Source: Cephalotus follicularis (Eukaryota; Streptophyta; Magnoliopsida; Oxalidales; Cephalotaceae). Taken from it: DNA of 64,000 bases. A model generated the notes under the pieces. It had not been told where the DNA came from and ran no database searches. It saw only the letters and a program-made list of their open reading frames with translations. This document shows, in pieces, positions 59,057 to 64,000 of this stretch. Position 1 is the stretch's first letter. Each line of letters begins with the position of its first letter. The position numbers and the translations under genes were made by a program. The DNA lies in contig BDDD01002653.1 of assembly GCA_001972305.1 (NCBI GenBank), forward strand, positions 129,397 through 193,396, written 5' to 3'.

Positions 59057-61859
59057 TGTCAGGACCTGCCCGCTAACTCTATGGGACACGTGCCCTGACC
59101 GGGGATGGCGCTACTCTTGCCAACAACCCTCTAAACTGAAAGTGCCTGAGGAGTTGTCTTAAACCTCCAAGGGAAACAAACGCGCAAAAGCCCGAGGAGA
59201 AAGCCTGGGTTGGGCTGGGTGCACTGCTGACAGGGTAGTCGGGGCAGAAGAGCTAACTCCTCAACTGCTCAAGCCCCGCACACAACTTAAAACCAAAACT
59301 CCAAATGCGTCGTATCACTAACGTCCAAGGCGTACTTAACCAATGCTCCAAAATGAACCGCATTACTTAAGCCCCACGTGCACCTCCCATGGACTTAACA
59401 TAACTCGCAAAGCATGCCCGGGGAGAACACACACGTGCAACTCACGAGCACGCTTAACCAACATGCCTGGGGACACCCCTTGTCCTCGGGTCCTTCTCCT
59501 TCCCTGGCTAAACTTCCTCAGCCCAAACTTCAAACGCTGAGCATAATTAACGCCCTGGGGAGAAACAACATAAGCTCCTGCGAAGAAACCCACGTACGCC
59601 TCACGTGCTCACTTAAACTACCCTGGCACACCACGCACACGCAAGTTGTTCGCCGGCGTACAACCCTGCTCAATACAACATAACTTAAACAACGCTAACA
59701 ATAACATATGCCCTTCCCAGTCCCTCTTCTAATCAGCCTTCCCTGGCATCTACCCGAGGACTCCTTCTTGGGGTCATACATCAAAAGCAACCTCACCCGA
59801 GGACAGCCTACGTCCACGAGTAAAACTCCAAAAACTTAAGGCAACCACCTTAACCTTACTATACTCCCCCGCTAAGCTCAACTCCGTTACACAAGCCTGG
59901 GGACTCTCTAGCTCCCCCGCCAGGCTTGGTATCACATAACTCAAAACACAAAACATTCATAAAAACTCATGATAAACACATCTGCAAACTCAAAACATCC
60001 ATAACATAACTCGAAAGTATCAAACTATTACATATTGTGCTCTGGCTTAAAAACACTGCCTTCCCTGGCAGGCAAAAGAACAACATATCTTTACAAGGAA
60101 GAGCTCTCAGCTCCTCTGCTACAAAAGAAAGGTAAAAGAACCCAAAGAATATGCCCCATGCTATGAAAAGCTAAACGCCCGAGCTTGTGCTCCCCGGCGC
60201 TAAACTCAAAAACTACCCTGCGTAGCTATCTACTACTGGGCTGGAGGGTCTCCTCCCGCTGGCTGGTCTGCAAAACAAGCTGTGAGGGGATTAGTCCAAC
60301 TGACTAAGTGACTGGGAACAAAATATCCTCTGGTGCATCCATAAGAAGGAATGCACTGAAGAAAACTTACCATAAGCATTAATACTATCCCAATTGGGGA
60401 AAAGACTATAACAAAGCATATATCTCATGGCATACAGTAAGGAAAAGCTCAAAGTACTTGTAAAACTCACTCTTTTCTCTGCTTAGCTAGTTCTAGAATA
60501 TTCATGGAAGCTGAAATAAACATAAGAGTACAACTGATTAAAAAGAAAGATATCTAATAAAGAACTGGGGTCCTTCCCGGTTAAACACCCGAGGAGAACA
60601 ACTAAGCTAGAACTGGCTTTTCTTTACTGTGCTTCATGATCTAGGCTGAAGCCTGCTGGTTACATAATATATAGTTGCCAACTTATAGTGGCCTGAACTG
60701 AGCTGGTTTTTGGCCTAAGCCGGGTTGTGCAACTTACCTGCCGATCCATCTGTTCTTTCTGTTATTTTGGCCTAAGCTGAGCTGGGCAGCTTACCTGCCG
60801 ACTCATATATACTTTGCTTACTGCTTTACTGAAAGCTAGGCTGAGGACTACAAGTCTGAGGACAGGGTCCTCCTCAGGAAACCCTACTGAAAGGCTCTCT
60901 AAACTTCTATATATGATAACTTAGCTCAACTGTACTTACTGCTATGCATTGTCCTAGCAACAATGCAAGGGGATCTAGGTATGAAACTCGGGGATAGACT
61001 CACTCAACTTCTCATCCAGGTGATGATAGGCTGAGGAGGAAGGAGCTTGTACATGTGTGTTCGGATGCACTGGCCCTGTACACTGTCCTAGCCACAATGT
61101 AAGGAGATCCAGGCAGGACCTGGGGGTAGGCTCGCTCAACAACCCATCATGGACAATAGGTACGCTGAGGAGGGGGGTGAACACGTACACGTTACCTCAT
61201 CCGTGGATGAAACGATTTAAGAAAGCTTAACATCTGCTTATTCTGGGCCCTAGGAACACTCCACTCGCAAAGAAGAAACGATTAACATAAAACAATAGGG
61301 AAAACAACTTCCCATCTAAACTCACATACTCAAACTGAAGTTGAAGAATAGGATTCTCAAAGAACATAAAATGGACAATGAAAAGCTTTAAAGGAAAGGA
61401 TGTCCCACTCACAGTTCTTGTTACTTTCTTGGACTCTAACGTCCCTTCTTCTCTGCTACCATCTTCTTCTAGCTTGTCTGCTTCACCCACTGCTGCGCTC
61501 AGAAAGCTTCAACTGCTACTGGTCCAGGTGCACGAATGAAGAAGAAAAGAAAACTAGAGCTCTCTATCTCTCTCTCTAAACTCTCTAAACTCTCTACTGA
61601 AGCTAGAATAAAAGATAGCTAAAACTCAAGATATCTCCCACCCTAATCCCAACTTAAGCCGTCATTTGTCTTGGAAGTTGGAATCTTTCCCAACAAGCTT
61701 TGCACTTAAGTCCTTTAACCATCACTAATCATGCTTTATACTTGGGCTTGTAACATTTAACAACACTTAACCTTTCTCTTTAACTCAATTAAGTCCAAAG
61801 CCCATAAAAAAAAATTATACACCATAGAAAAAGTCTCAAAACTTCTACGGGGCGTTACA
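59057..61859 (-). repeat. 3' LTR of gypsy H (2803 bp)
   Basis: It runs TGTCAGGACCTGCCCG to CGGGGCGTTACA, with a purine tract on the right (ATCTCCCCACCTT). It has the TTAGTC/GACTAA stem-loop beside a TTGTTTTGCAG tract (minus, about 60268-60307). A loosely repeated segment (GGCCTAAGC(C/T)GAGCTGG, CTTACCTGCCGA) lies at 60690-60805. Confidence 0.8.
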
Positions 61860-62667
61860 ATCTCCCCACCTTAAGAAATTTTGTCCTCAAAATTCCTTAA
61901 GACCAACCATAAGGAAAACTATTCTATCATCTCTGGCTTCTCTGCTACTATGCTCAACTAACAGATACTACAACTTAACTTATCCTAATAAGGAAGAAAC
62001 ACAGAATGTAAGATCTCACCTGGTGGCATGTCTGGTGCTGTTATATCCGCCCCTCTGTGAAGAGAGTAAACCCTTGCTGTAGCCCCTGGTATGCTTGGAG
62101 GTCTGCTACCACTAGCTCTGGCGATGCTGCTTTGGGGTGTTGAGAAACTTCTTCTCGGTGTTGTTGCCTGCTGGCTTGATATTGCTGCTCCACTATTTGG
62201 AGTCTACTTCACTGCTGGTGCTGCCATGGGAGTCATCGCTTCGCTAAGAGATTGTTGAGGACAATCTCTCTTTATGTGCCCGACCTCACCACATCTGTAG
62301 CATCCAAAACTTCCTAGCCTGCATTCCCCCTGTGGGACTTACCACATACCTGGCACCGAGGGGTCCTGTTGCTCTGGTAAGAACTCCCCTGTACATCGCT
62401 AGCAACTGGGGCAGTTCATGTCTGCTGAGAGGCTCCACCTCTATTGTTGCCCGAGGACTGAGGTCCCCACTGCTTCTGAACTTTGGAGGGGTTCTCTCTT
62501 GCTCTGCTTGGGACAAAGATCTCTTCCATCCTTTCCCTTGTCGTGCCCTCTGGTCTGCTAAGCTCGACTATACTCTCTTGGCAGCTTCCACTAGATCGCC
62601 GAACACCGACCACGGGGTGACGGATACCATGTGCCTGATCTCGAACCTTAGCCCTTCCAAGAACTTC
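61860..62667 (-). pseudogene. Element H gag fragment with two zinc knuckles
   Basis: The minus strand carries a first knuckle-like CQVCGKSHRGECR (about 62325-62365) and a second, CYRCGEVGHIKRDC (about 62260-62302), the pair typical of Del/Tekay gag. Upstream on the minus strand are FLEGLRFEIRHMVSVTP and ELVEAAKR-like capsid-end text (about 62570-62665). Gag lies close to the 3' LTR with no RT or integrase between, so this copy is reduced. LTR I interrupts the capsid side at 62668. Broken. Confidence 0.75.
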
Positions 62668-63120
62668 TGACATGATACACATATGCAAGGTACATATAGG
62701 AGTGTAGAAGATAAGTATACAATATGAGATGCATGCATAACAATATAATCCATGACATGGTAGTCATTCACCATGCACCCGAGATCTATAAATACATGCA
62801 ATCTACCATTCATAAACAACCATCCAATGTCGGCATATAAGAATGGGATCAAACAATAATCATCTAGGTATATGTACCATCATTTGGCATAAACGCTTTT
62901 CGGCCTCTTTGGTTAGAGGTAGCGAAGCATAGGCACTCCTCGACTTCTTTGGCTCGAAGCCATGGAGAACCATTACTCCATAGCTTCCCACAACCACATC
63001 ATTCCATCACAATATCGTAACCGTACCATAACCATGCCATTCCATCACTATACATACCATAACGGTACAATCCATCACTATACGATCCATAATGGCACAA
63101 TCCATTCCATAATGATCTAT

Positions 63121-63560
63121 TCCATAAGGTATGAGTAGGCAGAGGACATTTAACCATCTATATTCTATTGAGGACATTAAACTATCAATATTATATTGAG
63201 GACATTTAGCCATCTATATTCTATTGAGGACATTTAACCTCTCAAGGCGCGAGCAGGCAGAGGACATTTAACCATCTATGCTCCACTCGGAAGGTATAAG
63301 TAGGTAGTGGACATTAAACCATCTATGCTCTACTATACCTCCTAAAATAAAAGTAGGCAGAGGACTTTTAACCTTCTATGCACTACCCTATTAGTATGAG
63401 TAGGCAGAGGACTTTTAACCTTCTATGCTCTATTATACCCTCCTAAGGCATGAGCAGGCAGAGGACATTTAACCATCTATGCTCCACTCAATAGGTATAA
63501 GTAGGCAGTGGACATTAAACCATCTATGCTCTACTATACCTCCTAAGGACCTTTAACCTT
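63121..63560. repeat. About 55-bp tandem-type array in LTR I
   Basis: Eight to nine units follow the pattern GAGTAGGCAGAGGACATTTA then ACCATCTATGCTCTACT. Alternate units differ (GGACATTAAACC versus GGACTTTTAACC). Degenerate copies continue to about 63640. Confidence 0.8.
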
Positions 63561-63837
63561 CTATGATAATCTAGGACATTTAACCTTCTATATATATTCC
63601 AGGTCATTTAACCTCCTATTATATTCCAGGTCGTTTAACCTAGCCTTAAAGGCTTCCAAATTTGGTATAGACTGTGAGCTTGAAGCTCTGACCTTCAGCA
63701 CGAGGTATGCCTCTAGTGCGAGGTCTGTTCGGTAGCCTTAAGGACAGGTCTGCTCGGCAGTTGATAGCATTGGTCAGCTCAGCAGCCTTAAGGACAGGTC
63801 TGCTCAGCAGTTGATAGCATTGGACCGAAATGTTTAT

Positions 63838-63955
63838 GCATCAACGTGTTATATGTGCGTCAATGGTTTGTTTGAAAGCATAAGGCGTCGTCGGTCTGGT
63901 TTAACACATAAAAGTGTCGACAGTTAAGAAGAAAGCATCGACAGTTTTGGTAGAA
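63838..63955. repeat. GTCGAC-type cluster in LTR I
   Basis: Units ATCAACGTG, GCGTCAATGG, GCGTCGTCGG, GTGTCGACAG and GCATCGACAG lie at 20-25 base spacing with AAAG/TTTGG spacers, resembling LTR X at 2447-2590. Confidence 0.65.
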
Positions 63956-64000
63956 ATATGGTTTCGCAAAACAGTTTGCAATTCAGTGAAAACCACGTCC

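Larger units (their letters stand above)
62668..64000. repeat. Probable LTR I (left part; runs off the window)
   Basis: It begins TGACATGATACACATATGC inside H gag after AACTTC. It has no coding text, a long array of about 55-bp repeats, hairpin-like segments (CTCTTTGGTTAGAGG near 62905, TTGGCTCGAAGCCA near 62950) and GTCGAC-type units at its right end. The LTR call is by analogy with J, G and H. Its right edge is not in the window. Confidence 0.55.

Noticed and set aside
1-64000. CRISPR-like array or bacterial operon
   Set aside because: The short repeats have variable sequence and spacing inside LTRs, no cas genes are present, and the content is plant retroelement throughout.

Overview
The window is plant nuclear DNA, most likely from an angiosperm with a large, repeat-rich genome. 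The basis is a near-continuous stack of LTR retrotransposons of plant types: Ty1/copia with initiator-Met tRNA primer sites, Tekay/Del-like Ty3/gypsy chromoviruses with 1.2-3.6 kb LTRs, and an Athila/Tat-like gag-protease element. I found no host protein gene, tRNA, rRNA, CRISPR array or bacterial feature. Every longer reading frame I could identify is a retroelement fossil, or a chance frame inside an LTR. No database search was possible, so family names rest on recognised motifs.

The layout is a set of nested insertions, each dated relative to its host by 5-bp target-site duplications (TSDs). The outermost layer is a copia gag end (1-152), entered by copia element A. A's LTR occupies 153-4999 and is itself split by a solo gypsy LTR, X (1260-3614). 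A's interior appears in three blocks, 5000-6735, 16139-18259 and 54956-55167. They are separated by copia element C (6736-16133, TSD GGTTG) and gypsy element B (18260-54950, minus strand, TSD TTGGC). A's third block is then entered by gypsy G (from 55168), which is entered by H (from 59057) and then I (from 62668, running off the window). Inside B lie solo LTR J (20973-23459, TSD ATCTT), solo LTR K (23803-26746, TSD GAAAA), copia element E (28819-40633, TSD ATACA) and composite element D (41070-52526, TSD AAATA). E's 5' LTR carries gypsy pieces L and M and a copia-type LTR, N. D carries the Athila-like element F (43709-49173, TSD AGCTC), which contains a fragment of a K-family LTR.

A, C and E belong to one copia family with a 2.7-kb LTR, a long leader ending in a conserved 3' splice-site-like tract, and gag-protease-integrase-RT-RNase H in copia order. 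All three are heavily broken. B, G, H and the solo LTRs are chromovirus-like; B keeps recognisable gag zinc knuckles, RT, integrase and a chromodomain-like C terminus. By eye, the C LTRs differ by roughly 2-3% over their first 240 bases, whereas the B and E LTR pairs differ by roughly 7-8%. This agrees with C being a late arrival.

The most unusual signal lies inside the LTRs and leaders rather than in genes. Several unrelated LTR families carry arrays of short palindromes or mini-hairpins: GTCGAC-centred arrays in six or more families; a 25-bp array in J whose stems change on both sides together; TGCCAT/ATGGCA units in G; and GGTTAC/GTAACC units in B. A covarying stem-loop next to a TTTTGCAG tract recurs in the chromovirus LTRs. 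Gypsy M has seven copies of its primer-binding-site motif in tandem. One LTR inside D is a nearly perfect 1.2-kb inverted repeat. These are the parts worth a second look.
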